Shown piece by piece: positions 1 through 5,380 of a stretch of DNA of 5,380 bases. The notes under the pieces are model-generated. The model was not told the DNA's origin, made no database searches, and worked only from the letters and a program-made list of their open reading frames with translations. Source of the stretch: Spirochaetales bacterium (GTDB lineage Bacteria > Spirochaetota > Spirochaetia > ARS1246). The DNA is taken from positions 1 through 5,380 of the forward strand of contig JAFGHN010000161.1 of NCBI GenBank assembly GCA_016930115.1, read 5' to 3'. The position numbers were made by a program, and so were the translations under genes. The first letter of the stretch is position 1, and each line of letters starts with the position of its first letter.

Positions 1-447
1 CCGGACTTTGTCGCCCTTGATGTGAAGACCTCACCGGGGAAATACGCCCGGCTGCTCCCCAAGAACAGGGAACTGCAGCTTGATCTCTTCGCAGCGAGGA
101 CCGGCAGCGTACCTGACGTATGGGCGAGCGTCTTCGACACACTCAAGTGGATATCCGAGGCCGGCATCGATTTCGAAATTCGTACAACCGTTGTGCCGGA
201 CCTGGTGACCGTCGACGACATCGCCGTCATCTCACGGTTGCTCGCAAATGACTTCGTTGATGCAGTCGCGAAGCGCGGCCGGTACGTCCTTGCAGGCTAC
301 AGACCCGGTAACGTTCTTGATCCGGCTTCAGCGCCGGTGAGGCCGTACCCGGAAAGCGTGCTCGAAGAGATGGCCGCAATTGCGCGAAAGAACGGCATCG
401 ACTGCTCGATACGGCCCAACAGCGTGTCGCAGAGCGCGCAGCCTTGA
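1..447 (+). CDS. nrdG: Anaerobic ribonucleotide reductase activating protein (NrdG-type radical SAM), C-terminal fragment
   Basis: The reading frame is open from base 1 to a TGA at 445-447. It gives 148 residues with no start in view, so the gene is cut by the window edge. Radical-SAM proteins of this family load a glycyl radical onto the anaerobic ribonucleoside-triphosphate reductase NrdD, in the cytoplasm. The visible part carries the family's late blocks: a DVKTSPGKY stretch (fragment residues 7-15), RTTVVP (61-66), and YRPGNVLDP (100-108) followed by a helix rich in E, A and R. The CxxxCxxC iron-sulphur motif would lie upstream and cannot be checked. The GTG at 22 lies inside the conserved domain and is not a plausible start. 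An nrdD partner may lie upstream. The downstream gene follows after 34 nt on the same strand. The match is to the longer NrdG2-like subfamily from memory; another radical-SAM activase of the same group is possible. Confidence 0.8.
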   Translation, partial: PDFVALDVKTSPGKYARLLPKNRELQLDLFAARTGSVPDVWASVFDTLKWISEAGIDFEIRTTVVPDLVTVDDIAVISRLLANDFVDAVAKRGRYVLAGYRPGNVLDPASAPVRPYPESVLEEMAAIARKNGIDCSIRPNSVSQSAQP

Positions 448-461
448 TATCGGGTCGTGCT

Positions 462-485
462 ATGAGCTACTGTATGGTTCCATGA
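462..485 (+). other. Possible 7-codon leader ORF overlapping the nucleotidyltransferase start
   Basis: An ATG at 462 opens a seven-residue frame (M-S-Y-C-M-V-P). Its TGA (483-485) overlaps the ATG at 482 in an ATGA arrangement. The nucleotidyltransferase start lacks a clear ribosome binding site, so re-initiation after this mini-ORF is a possible way to start it. The mini-ORF itself has only a weak GGG-containing stretch upstream, and so short a frame can easily arise by chance. Confidence 0.2.
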
Positions 486-898
486 AAAGAGCTCTGGTCT
501 TTGGATCATTTGACATAATTCATCGCGGTCACTTGAATTTTCTGAAACAGGCGCGGCGGCAGGGGCGGTGGCTGATCGCTTCCGTTGCCCGGGATGATTT
601 CATAAAGAAAGCCAAACACCGGGAGCCGGTCCATACCGAGCAGGAACGCCTGACTCAGGTTCTTGAAACCGGCATCGTCAGAGAGGCTTACCTGTCGGAC
701 CAAATTCAGGGTACCTATTCGACGGTGTTAAGGGCAAAACCGGATGTGATCTGTCTGGGGCACGACCAGGACCAGCTTCGCGAAAACCTTGTTGAATGGA
801 TGCAGACAAACAAGCTGGATATCCCTATCCATATCATGAAGCCTTACAAACGTCATCGATACAAATCATCGAAACTCATCCATCACCACCGATCATAG
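482..898 (+). CDS. HxGH-motif nucleotidyltransferase (cytidylyltransferase / FAD synthase-like)
   Basis: This is a 138-residue protein of the cytidylyltransferase-like superfamily. These enzymes transfer CMP or AMP from a nucleoside triphosphate to a phosphorylated substrate and release pyrophosphate. Near the N-terminus is GSFDIIHRGHLNFL (residues 8-21), with the HxGH nucleotide-binding motif at H14-H17. LGHDQ (92-96) lies at the usual place before the final strand, and RYKSSKL (126-132) stands where the family has its phosphate-binding S/T-S/T-K motif. The length fits TagD-like and archaeal RibL-like members. The substrate (glycerol-3-phosphate, FMN, a sugar phosphate) cannot be read from sequence; the overall pattern reminds me more of RibL-type FAD synthases than of TagD. 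The frame stays open upstream, but ATG 482 is chosen because the domain begins directly after it and an earlier start would overlap the preceding gene. No good Shine-Dalgarno lies before 482. The C-terminus is very basic and histidine-rich. Confidence 0.82.
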   Translation: MKRALVFGSFDIIHRGHLNFLKQARRQGRWLIASVARDDFIKKAKHREPVHTEQERLTQVLETGIVREAYLSDQIQGTYSTVLRAKPDVICLGHDQDQLRENLVEWMQTNKLDIPIHIMKPYKRHRYKSSKLIHHHRS

Positions 899-947
899 AG
901 CCGCCGAGTTCATCTCCCGGGCGCTCTATCAGCCGAAAAACTCGGCG
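895..947. terminator. Structured convergent gene junction (possible bidirectional terminator)
   Basis: Two perfect inverted repeats lie between and across the ends of the two converging genes. ATAGAGC (895-901) matches GCTCTAT (923-929), and CGCCGAGTT (902-910) matches AACTCGGCG (939-947). A smaller local hairpin, GCCGA-AAAAC-TCGGC, lies at 932-946 and is followed on the + strand by GTTT. The + gene stops at 898 and the - gene at 929. No long T-run follows on either strand, so intrinsic termination would be weak. The structure is seen directly; the terminator role is inferred from position. Confidence 0.35.
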
Positions 948-2155
948 TTTACCGGCTCCTTTCCCAACAACAGGTTCACCGCCGTCATCCATTTGAACCC
1001 CGAAACCCAGGGGTTTGCGAACCTGAACATGTACAACCCTTCCTGGTAGTAGTACTCGACAACTTCCCGTACCTGGACGTTGATACCGTGTACTTCGTCA
1101 ATGGGATGGACAATCGTTTCATCCGCAGTCTTGATTTCAATCCTGTCTTTAAAGAGAGTCGCCGTTCCCTCGGCGTACAGCTGCATCGGCTCGCGCCGGT
1201 ATCCGCGCCAAACGGCGCATCCCTCGTCCGAAAAAAGCGGGGCGTCGCCGGGGTCTTTTTTCCCCTCTTCAATCAACGAAGAAAGATGTTCGAGCTGCCA
1301 GACGTTCCAATCGCGCACGTTGTCGAAGAATACGCCGTCGCCGCTTCCGTCCGGATTTTCGAAAAAACCGTGGGCATTATATATCAGAGTGTAACCGCAG
1401 CTTGAACAGTGAAGTGTATGCCGGTTTGAGCGCATCGCGCCGATGGCCCGGCATTTCGGGCAGGTGAACAGCACAAGCTCTATATGCTCCGCGCGTTTTC
1501 TCCCGCGGTAGCTATGCATCTTTTCACGCTGGTATTCCCACTCGTTGTACTTGATCAGCTCACCGAGGCGCTGGTGGATCTCGTCGACATTCATCTTTTT
1601 GACTTCGTCGGCATTGAATCCCAGCCTGAATTCTATCGTCATCTTCCCGCGATTGGGCTTTCGTTTCCACCTTGGGAGCATCATGTATGCCCCCTTCAGG
1701 ATCGGGACAACAACCGGGATCTTGAGCGCCTTGACGAGCTTTGAAGTCGCGTACAGCGGCGGCAAGCTGCAACCGTCCCAGTTTCTCATGCCTTCGGGAA
1801 AAATACCGATGACACCCCTGTTCGCCTTGACCCTGAAGATGTTTCTGACGGTTTCAAAATCGGATATCGCCTTTGATTTTGGAATGGCTCCCACCAGGCT
1901 CAACAGGAATTTCATGATCGGGATCCTGAACTGAAAATCCGATACAACATACTGGATGAGGTGCGGGACGTAACGGTTGATGAGGAAGGGATCCCAAAAT
2001 CCAACGTGGTTCGGCATGATTGCATAGGGCGGTTCGAGATTCTTGACCAGCGCCTTGTTTTCCGCCCGGGCGCCGTAACGAAGCACGAGAAACGGTCCGA
2101 GAGTGACTCTCAGCAGGGAGATAAAATGTCGATTTGTCTTCAGTTTAACTGCCAC
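929..2155 (-). CDS. PlsC-type 1-acylglycerol-3-phosphate acyltransferase with zinc ribbon and C-terminal extension
   Basis: This is a 408-residue protein. The N-terminal half (about residues 15-200) is a glycerolipid acyltransferase domain. It has NHxxxxD at N49-D55 (catalytic H50 and D55, in NHVGFWDP) and FPEGMR at 119-124, the phosphate-binding motif III. Such enzymes acylate lysophosphatidic acid to phosphatidic acid at the inner face of the membrane; the hydrophobic stretches near 11-25 and 78-91 fit membrane association. Plain PlsC proteins are about 200-250 residues, and this one continues. A zinc ribbon follows with C232xxC235 and C250xxC253. The last 80 or so residues (about 328-408) are predominantly strand-like and could be a small PH-like domain. 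The start is GTG at 2155, with GAGGG at 2162-2166 spaced 6 nt from it; that site lies just before the stop of the upstream gene, 13 nt away, so the two are probably cotranscribed. The acyl acceptor is not certain. Confidence 0.82.
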   Translation of the reverse strand: MAVKLKTNRHFISLLRVTLGPFLVLRYGARAENKALVKNLEPPYAIMPNHVGFWDPFLINRYVPHLIQYVVSDFQFRIPIMKFLLSLVGAIPKSKAISDFETVRNIFRVKANRGVIGIFPEGMRNWDGCSLPPLYATSKLVKALKIPVVVPILKGAYMMLPRWKRKPNRGKMTIEFRLGFNADEVKKMNVDEIHQRLGELIKYNEWEYQREKMHSYRGRKRAEHIELVLFTCPKCRAIGAMRSNRHTLHCSSCGYTLIYNAHGFFENPDGSGDGVFFDNVRDWNVWQLEHLSSLIEEGKKDPGDAPLFSDEGCAVWRGYRREPMQLYAEGTATLFKDRIEIKTADETIVHPIDEVHGINVQVREVVEYYYQEGLYMFRFANPWVSGFKWMTAVNLLLGKEPVNAEFFG

Positions 2156-2161
2156 TTGAAT

Positions 2162-2166
2162 CCCTC
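2162..2166 (-). promoter_or_regulatory. Ribosome binding site fixing the GTG start of the acyltransferase
   Basis: On the - strand GAGGG lies 6 nt before the GTG at 2153-2155 and 2 nt before the mobBA stop codon (2169-2171) ends its frame. It supports the unusual GTG start and close coupling of the two genes. Confidence 0.6.
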
Positions 2167-2168
2167 AT

Positions 2169-3323
2169 TCAACCGAGTATACGGCGGTACTCTTCGGGTG
2201 TGTTTATGTTTAGAAGCTCCTCTCCCGGTTCCAGGTTCTTATAGCAGGTATTCACTTTGTCGTACAACATCCTGATTCGCCGCTCGCCGGAATGAATCAG
2301 CTCGAGCACCTCCGGCAGCACGTGACGTTTGTACACCGCGTGGAGCGGCTCGATGAATCCTTCCGTGGCCCTGGGAACCACGATGTCGCAGTCACGCGAA
2401 CCGTCGAGCATCGCCGCCACCAGCCCGGGATGTACCGTCGGGATGTCACAGGCGGTAACAAACACGGTATCGGTGCTCGCCGCCGCAAGCGAAGCCGCAA
2501 TTCCCGCGATTGGACCGCGCCCCGGAAACTCGTCGGTCACTACCGTTAAAGACGCAAGCTCCTCCGGGATGCTCTCTCCCCCGCTCACGCTTACACTTAC
2601 AAGAATTTCAGAGAAAAGCGGCTCGAGGCATTTGTAGATATAGACGATAAGCGGTTGCCCCTTGTAGCCGAGGAGACTCTTCGGATCACCCATCCTGCTG
2701 CTGCCGCCGCCCGCGAGGAGTGCCAGGGTGGCGTTTCGCCGCAGGAAGAAGCGACCATCGCGAAAAGTCACGTCGTTCGGGTCGATGGCGGTACGTTCTC
2801 TGTCCCCTTCGATTATGCGGTCGGCGTATTCAAGCACCCGCTTTGCCGACGGCTTGACCTCTTGAGACCCCCTCGGCCTCACCATGAGGAATACTCCAGG
2901 CTTTACCGTCAGACGTAAGGTGTTTGATTCGGCAATAACCGGCGTGCCGGCGGGGATCAGCTCTTGTAAACCTTTTACGGCGGAATTCATGCTACCGGCG
3001 CGAACACGAAGCCAGAGCACCTCCCTGGCGCCGGCCGCAAGCATCTTCGCCGTATCCTTGTCGCTTCCGCGATCATTCTCCCTGGTAATACAGTAGTCGC
3101 CGTCGAGGGATGAGCAGACACCGCATCCCTTCCCTCCCCTGGGGCAGGTCGTGCCGGCGCCATGTATGGTCGTCACTTTTAGCCCGATAACGGGGACCTG
3201 CTGGCTGAATTGGCGTATCAACGAGCAAGCGAGGACGGTTTTACCGGAGTTTCTGCCGGTAGAGCCGATAAGAAGCATATTTCCAATAAACACTCTCAGT
3301 TTTTCTCCACTCTTACCGCGCAT
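2169..3323 (-). CDS. MobB-like P-loop / MobA fusion: molybdenum cofactor guanylyltransferase
   Basis: This is a two-domain protein of 384 residues. Residues about 16-170 form a P-loop NTPase resembling MobB, with GSTGRNSGKT at 20-29 and a cysteine cluster C60-x6-C67-x2-C70-x7-C78 soon after it. Residues about 198-384 are a MobA-type nucleotidyltransferase: LAGGGSSRMGDPKSLL (203-218), GRGPIAGI (268-275), the metal-binding ACDIP (291-295), EPLHAVY (325-331) and NINTPEE (372-378). MobA joins GMP from GTP to molybdopterin to give the guanine-dinucleotide cofactor of DMSO-reductase-family enzymes such as formate dehydrogenase; MobB is a GTP-binding accessory protein. Transfer of CMP by a MocA-like paralogue is an alternative. 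ATG 3323 is preferred because GGAG (3332-3335) sits 8 nt upstream. An ATG at 3278, directly before the P-loop, has only a GGAA two bases away. The gene follows fhs by 76 nt and leads plsC by 13 nt. Confidence 0.8.
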   Translation of the reverse strand: MRGKSGEKLRVFIGNMLLIGSTGRNSGKTVLACSLIRQFSQQVPVIGLKVTTIHGAGTTCPRGGKGCGVCSSLDGDYCITRENDRGSDKDTAKMLAAGAREVLWLRVRAGSMNSAVKGLQELIPAGTPVIAESNTLRLTVKPGVFLMVRPRGSQEVKPSAKRVLEYADRIIEGDRERTAIDPNDVTFRDGRFFLRRNATLALLAGGGSSRMGDPKSLLGYKGQPLIVYIYKCLEPLFSEILVSVSVSGGESIPEELASLTVVTDEFPGRGPIAGIAASLAAASTDTVFVTACDIPTVHPGLVAAMLDGSRDCDIVVPRATEGFIEPLHAVYKRHVLPEVLELIHSGERRIRMLYDKVNTCYKNLEPGEELLNINTPEEYRRILG

Positions 3324-3349
3324 GCACTAAACTCCGGTATTTTTGCGAT

Positions 3350-3385
3350 GGGGTCAAGTGCCGCGTCATCGTGCCGGCTGTCCCC
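3350..3385 (-). repeat. 36-nt imperfect inverted element in the fhs-mobBA gap
   Basis: On the + strand the segment begins GGGGTCAAGTGCCG and ends TGCCGGCTGTCCCC. The ends pair as GGGG/CCCC, then two further pairs after a mismatch, with a GCCG/CGGC stem inside, so an imperfect hairpin can form in the transcript between the two genes. The boundaries (GGGGTCA... and ...TGTCCCC) resemble those of short REP-like interspersed elements that I recall from proteobacterial genomes, but only one copy is visible here. Alternatives are an RNA-processing or attenuation hairpin, or chance. Confidence 0.35.
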
Positions 3386-3399
3386 TTCATCAGGATTTC

Positions 3400-5166
3400 C
3401 TAGAAAAGCCCTTTCACCTTGCCGGTATGAACATCCACATCGACATAACGGAACGCGGGATCTGAGGCCATTCCGGGCATGAGTTTTATGTCTCCGGCGA
3501 TCGGTACGAAAAAGCCTGCTCCCATGAATACCTGTACGTCGCGTACGGGCAGTACCCACCCTTTGGGTCTGCCCTTGAGGGCAGGATCGTGGGAGAGACT
3601 GAGATGCGTCTTGACCATGCAGGTGCCCAGCTTTCTCATTTCAGGGTCTTTTTCTCCGGCGGCGATCTTTGCTTCAGCAACCGGTGAGAAGGTCACGCCG
3701 TCCGCTCCGTACACTTCCCTGGCGATAAGCTCGATCCGCTCCCTGAGGGGGGTGTTTTCCTCGTAGAGAAACCGAAATTCAGGTTCGGCCTTGCACGCAT
3801 CGACGACGGTTTCGGCAAGCTCGATTGCTCCCTCGCCGCCCTTCTCCCAGTGTCTCGATACCGCCACACGCGCGCCGGCGGCTTCCGCCGCCCTTTTGAC
3901 CGCCTGTACCTCCGCTTCGGTGTCCGTGTAGAAATGGTTGATGCAGACGACCGGCGGGATGCCGCTCTTCCTGACGGTCTCTATATGAGCGATCAAGTTC
4001 TCCACGCCTTTCTCAACCAGCCCGATGTTCTCTTCCTTGTAAACGGGATCGAGCGGGGCGCCGGGGGTAACGGTCGGGCCGCCGCCGTGCATCTTGAGGG
4101 CCCTGATTGTCGCGACAATCACCGAGCAGTGGGGCTTGAGCCCGCTGAACCGGCACTTCAGGTTCCAGAATTTCTCAAAACCGATATCTGCGCCAAAACC
4201 GCTTTCGGTAACGTGGTAGTCACCGAGTTTCAAGCCGAGCCTGTCGGCGATAATCGATGACTGGCCGATCGCGATGTTGGCGAAGGGGCCCGCATGGACC
4301 AGTACCGGCTGACCTTCAACCGTCTGCATCAGGTTGGGGTTGATGGCCTTCGCCATGATCGCCGTCATCGCGCCGTCGACTTCGAGGTCTTTGGTGGTCA
4401 CCTGGTTTCCCCGCTTGTCGTACGCGACGATGATCCTGCTCATCCGCTCACGCATGTCCGCCAGATCCGTCGCCACGGCAAGGATCGCCATCAGCTCCGA
4501 TGATACGGTAATTGCGAAACCGGTCCTCATCATGAAGCCGTCCATCTTGCCGCCCAGCCCGATAATGATGTCCCTGAGTGCCTGTGCCGAAAAATCGATC
4601 ACCCAACTCATGGCAATATTCCGGGGATCGATGTCGAGGCGTTTCAGGTTCCTGTTTGCAAGGGTTTTGTCACCGTAGTTAAACTCGTGCTGGAGCCTGC
4701 TTGTAACAGCTACCATCGCCAGGTTGTGCGCGTTGGTGATCGCGTCGATATCCCCGGTGAGGCCAAGGCTGAAATCCGTGAGCGGGATACACTGAGCCAG
4801 GCCGCCGCCCGCGGCGGAACCCTTGATGTTGAAGGTCGGCCCGCCTGAAGGCTGCCTGATTGCCCCAACCACCTTTTTGCCGAGCTTCCCGAGCCCCTCG
4901 ACCAGCCCCATGGTCGTGGTAGTCTTCCCCTCGCCGAGAGGCGTGGGCGTAATAGCGGTTACTTCAATATACTTTCCGTCCGGCTTGTCTTTGAGCCGGT
5001 CCAGGATCCTCATGTAATCAAGCTTGCCGACATAGTGGCCGTAGGGAAAAAGCTCTATCTTTTCCACTCCCAGATTTGAAGCAATTTCCTCAACCGTAAG
5101 CATATCCTCTCCGGCAGCTTCCGCGATTTCCCAGTCCTTCATTTTTGTCGGGTCCAGCTTAGCCAT
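3400..5166 (-). CDS. fhs: Formate--tetrahydrofolate ligase
   Basis: This 588-residue enzyme makes 10-formyltetrahydrofolate from formate, ATP and tetrahydrofolate in the cytoplasm. It feeds purine and formyl-Met synthesis, and in acetogenic or reductive pathways the methyl branch of Wood-Ljungdahl. The sequence is strongly diagnostic: P-loop TPTPLGEGKTTTT (73-85), AIRQPSGGP (102-110), GSAAGGGLAQCIP (116-128), LEVDGAMTA (261-269), GPFANIAIG (293-301), ESGFGADIGFEKF (321-333), RHWEKGGEGA (438-447) and LMPGM (562-566). It is intact and ends in KVKGLF. At 588 residues it is about 30 longer than the common 555-560 residue form, because of an N-terminal extension and insertions; I recall this longer type from Desulfobacterota. 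The start is ATG 5166, with GGAGG (5174-5178) 7 nt upstream; a TTG at 5187 is in frame but upstream of that site. It is the first gene of the probable - strand operon. Confidence 0.97.
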   Translation of the reverse strand: MAKLDPTKMKDWEIAEAAGEDMLTVEEIASNLGVEKIELFPYGHYVGKLDYMRILDRLKDKPDGKYIEVTAITPTPLGEGKTTTTMGLVEGLGKLGKKVVGAIRQPSGGPTFNIKGSAAGGGLAQCIPLTDFSLGLTGDIDAITNAHNLAMVAVTSRLQHEFNYGDKTLANRNLKRLDIDPRNIAMSWVIDFSAQALRDIIIGLGGKMDGFMMRTGFAITVSSELMAILAVATDLADMRERMSRIIVAYDKRGNQVTTKDLEVDGAMTAIMAKAINPNLMQTVEGQPVLVHAGPFANIAIGQSSIIADRLGLKLGDYHVTESGFGADIGFEKFWNLKCRFSGLKPHCSVIVATIRALKMHGGGPTVTPGAPLDPVYKEENIGLVEKGVENLIAHIETVRKSGIPPVVCINHFYTDTEAEVQAVKRAAEAAGARVAVSRHWEKGGEGAIELAETVVDACKAEPEFRFLYEENTPLRERIELIAREVYGADGVTFSPVAEAKIAAGEKDPEMRKLGTCMVKTHLSLSHDPALKGRPKGWVLPVRDVQVFMGAGFFVPIAGDIKLMPGMASDPAFRYVDVDVHTGKVKGLF

Positions 5167-5173
5167 TGTGCAA

Positions 5174-5178
5174 CCTCC
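5174..5178 (-). promoter_or_regulatory. Strong ribosome binding site for fhs
   Basis: GGAGG on the - strand lies 7 nt before the ATG at 5164-5166. It decides the start against the in-frame TTG at 5185-5187, which would place this site inside the coding region. Confidence 0.75.
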
Positions 5179-5250
5179 AAGTTTCAATTTCGCCAGCTTA
5201 GTGCATTTTGTAGGCCCCTGTAAACTTGCAATTCATACAATTTCAAACGC
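5179..5250 (-). promoter_or_regulatory. Leader and tentative promoter of the fhs operon
   Basis: The stretch 5201-5250 is only 40% GC, while the neighbouring block is 83%, as expected where a promoter melts. On the - strand TTGAAA (5241-5246, 5 of 6 to a -35 box) is 16 nt from TTTACA (5219-5224, 3 of 6 to a -10 box). A second candidate -10, TACAAA (5207-5212), lacks a good -35. Neither is convincing alone. I see no tetrahydrofolate riboswitch in this leader. Confidence 0.3.
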
Positions 5251-5370
5251 GTGGCGGCGGCGCTGGACCTCGCGCGGCCGCGCAGAGAAGGGCCGCCCGG
5301 GCGGCGGCGCGGCGGAAAAACCCGCGGGCGCGCCGCGCGGCAAGCAGAACGCAGCGCGGCGCCCGGCCAC
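5251..5370. other. Very GC-rich, palindrome-dense non-coding block
   Basis: By direct count 100 of these 120 bases are G or C. It contains several self-complementary runs: GCGCGGCCGCGC (5272-5283), GCCGCCCGGGCGGC (5292-5305), CCCGCGGG (5321-5328) and GCCGCGCGGC (5332-5341). It also holds a 9-bp perfect hairpin stem, GCGCCGCGC (5330-5338) with GCGCGGCGC (5354-5362). Open frames crossing it translate to arginine/alanine/proline-rich low-complexity peptides and are not believable genes. It lies upstream of the fhs promoter region and may include a terminator of a gene beyond the window edge, or a GC-rich repeat. Confidence 0.5.
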
Positions 5371-5380
5371 TTCACAAAAG

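Noticed and set aside
380..481. Longer start of the nucleotidyltransferase at ATG 380
   Set aside because: It would overlap the NrdG-type gene by 68 nt, and the added residues are not domain-like; the Rossmann domain starts right after ATG 482.
1545..1934. 129-residue + strand frame antisense to the acyltransferase (and similar frames at 1088-1405)
   Set aside because: These are shadows of a gene with clear catalytic motifs in the opposite strand.
3296..3559. 87-residue - strand frame bridging the fhs-mobBA gap
   Set aside because: It overlaps the conserved C-terminus of fhs and the start of mobBA in another frame, and its translation is arginine-rich without motif.
3850..4260. 136-residue + strand frame antisense to fhs
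   Set aside because: It lies wholly inside the strongly conserved fhs coding region on the other strand and shows no motif of its own.
5167..5187. Extension of fhs to an in-frame TTG at 5187 (seven extra residues)
   Set aside because: The strong GGAGG at 5174-5178 is correctly placed for ATG 5166 and would lie inside the longer frame.
5167..5250. Tetrahydrofolate riboswitch in the fhs leader
   Set aside because: The leader is short and I cannot find the conserved cores or the stem arrangement of that class.
5184..5375. 63-residue - strand frame across the GC-rich block
   Set aside because: It is a low-complexity Arg/Ala/Pro peptide driven by base composition, overlapping the fhs leader, with no recognisable motif.
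1..5380. CRISPR array, tRNA, rRNA or insertion sequence
   Set aside because: No regularly spaced direct repeats, cloverleaf, rRNA core sequence or transposase-like frame was seen on either strand.

Overview
The window comes from a moderately GC-rich bacterial chromosome. It reads as an ordinary metabolic locus, and I see no phage, insertion sequence, CRISPR array, tRNA or rRNA. The gene content points to an anaerobe. It includes a glycyl-radical-reductase activase fragment, a long-form formate-tetrahydrofolate ligase and a molybdopterin-guanine-dinucleotide cofactor gene. The 588-residue ligase, with its N-terminal extension, resembles from memory the form found in Desulfobacterota ('deltaproteobacteria'). 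A spirochaete or another anaerobic lineage cannot be excluded from this window alone.

Layout. On the + strand, positions 1-447 hold the C-terminal part of an NrdG-type radical-SAM activating protein, whose start lies outside the window. It is followed at 482-898 by a small HxGH nucleotidyltransferase (cytidylyltransferase/FAD-synthase-like). On the - strand, and transcribed towards these, is a likely three-gene operon. It runs fhs (5166 to 3400), a MobB-like/MobA fusion (3323 to 2169), then a PlsC-type acyltransferase with a zinc ribbon and a C-terminal extension (2155 to 929). The two gene sets converge at about 898-929, where two inverted repeats interleave. The first 76-nt gap inside the operon holds a GGGG...CCCC-bounded element, and the second gap is only 13 nt. 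Upstream of fhs there is an AT-rich leader, then a block of about 120 bp with 83% GC and many palindromes up to the window edge.

How the genes fit together. Fhs activates formate onto tetrahydrofolate for one-carbon metabolism (purine and formyl-Met synthesis, or the methyl branch of the Wood-Ljungdahl pathway). MobA-type proteins make the guanylated molybdopterin cofactor used by formate dehydrogenases, so a shared transcript could link formate supply and use; this is inference. The acyltransferase (phospholipid synthesis) has no obvious link to the other two. Nothing here amounts to a clear new system. The more unusual items are the two multi-domain proteins and the structured non-coding segments.
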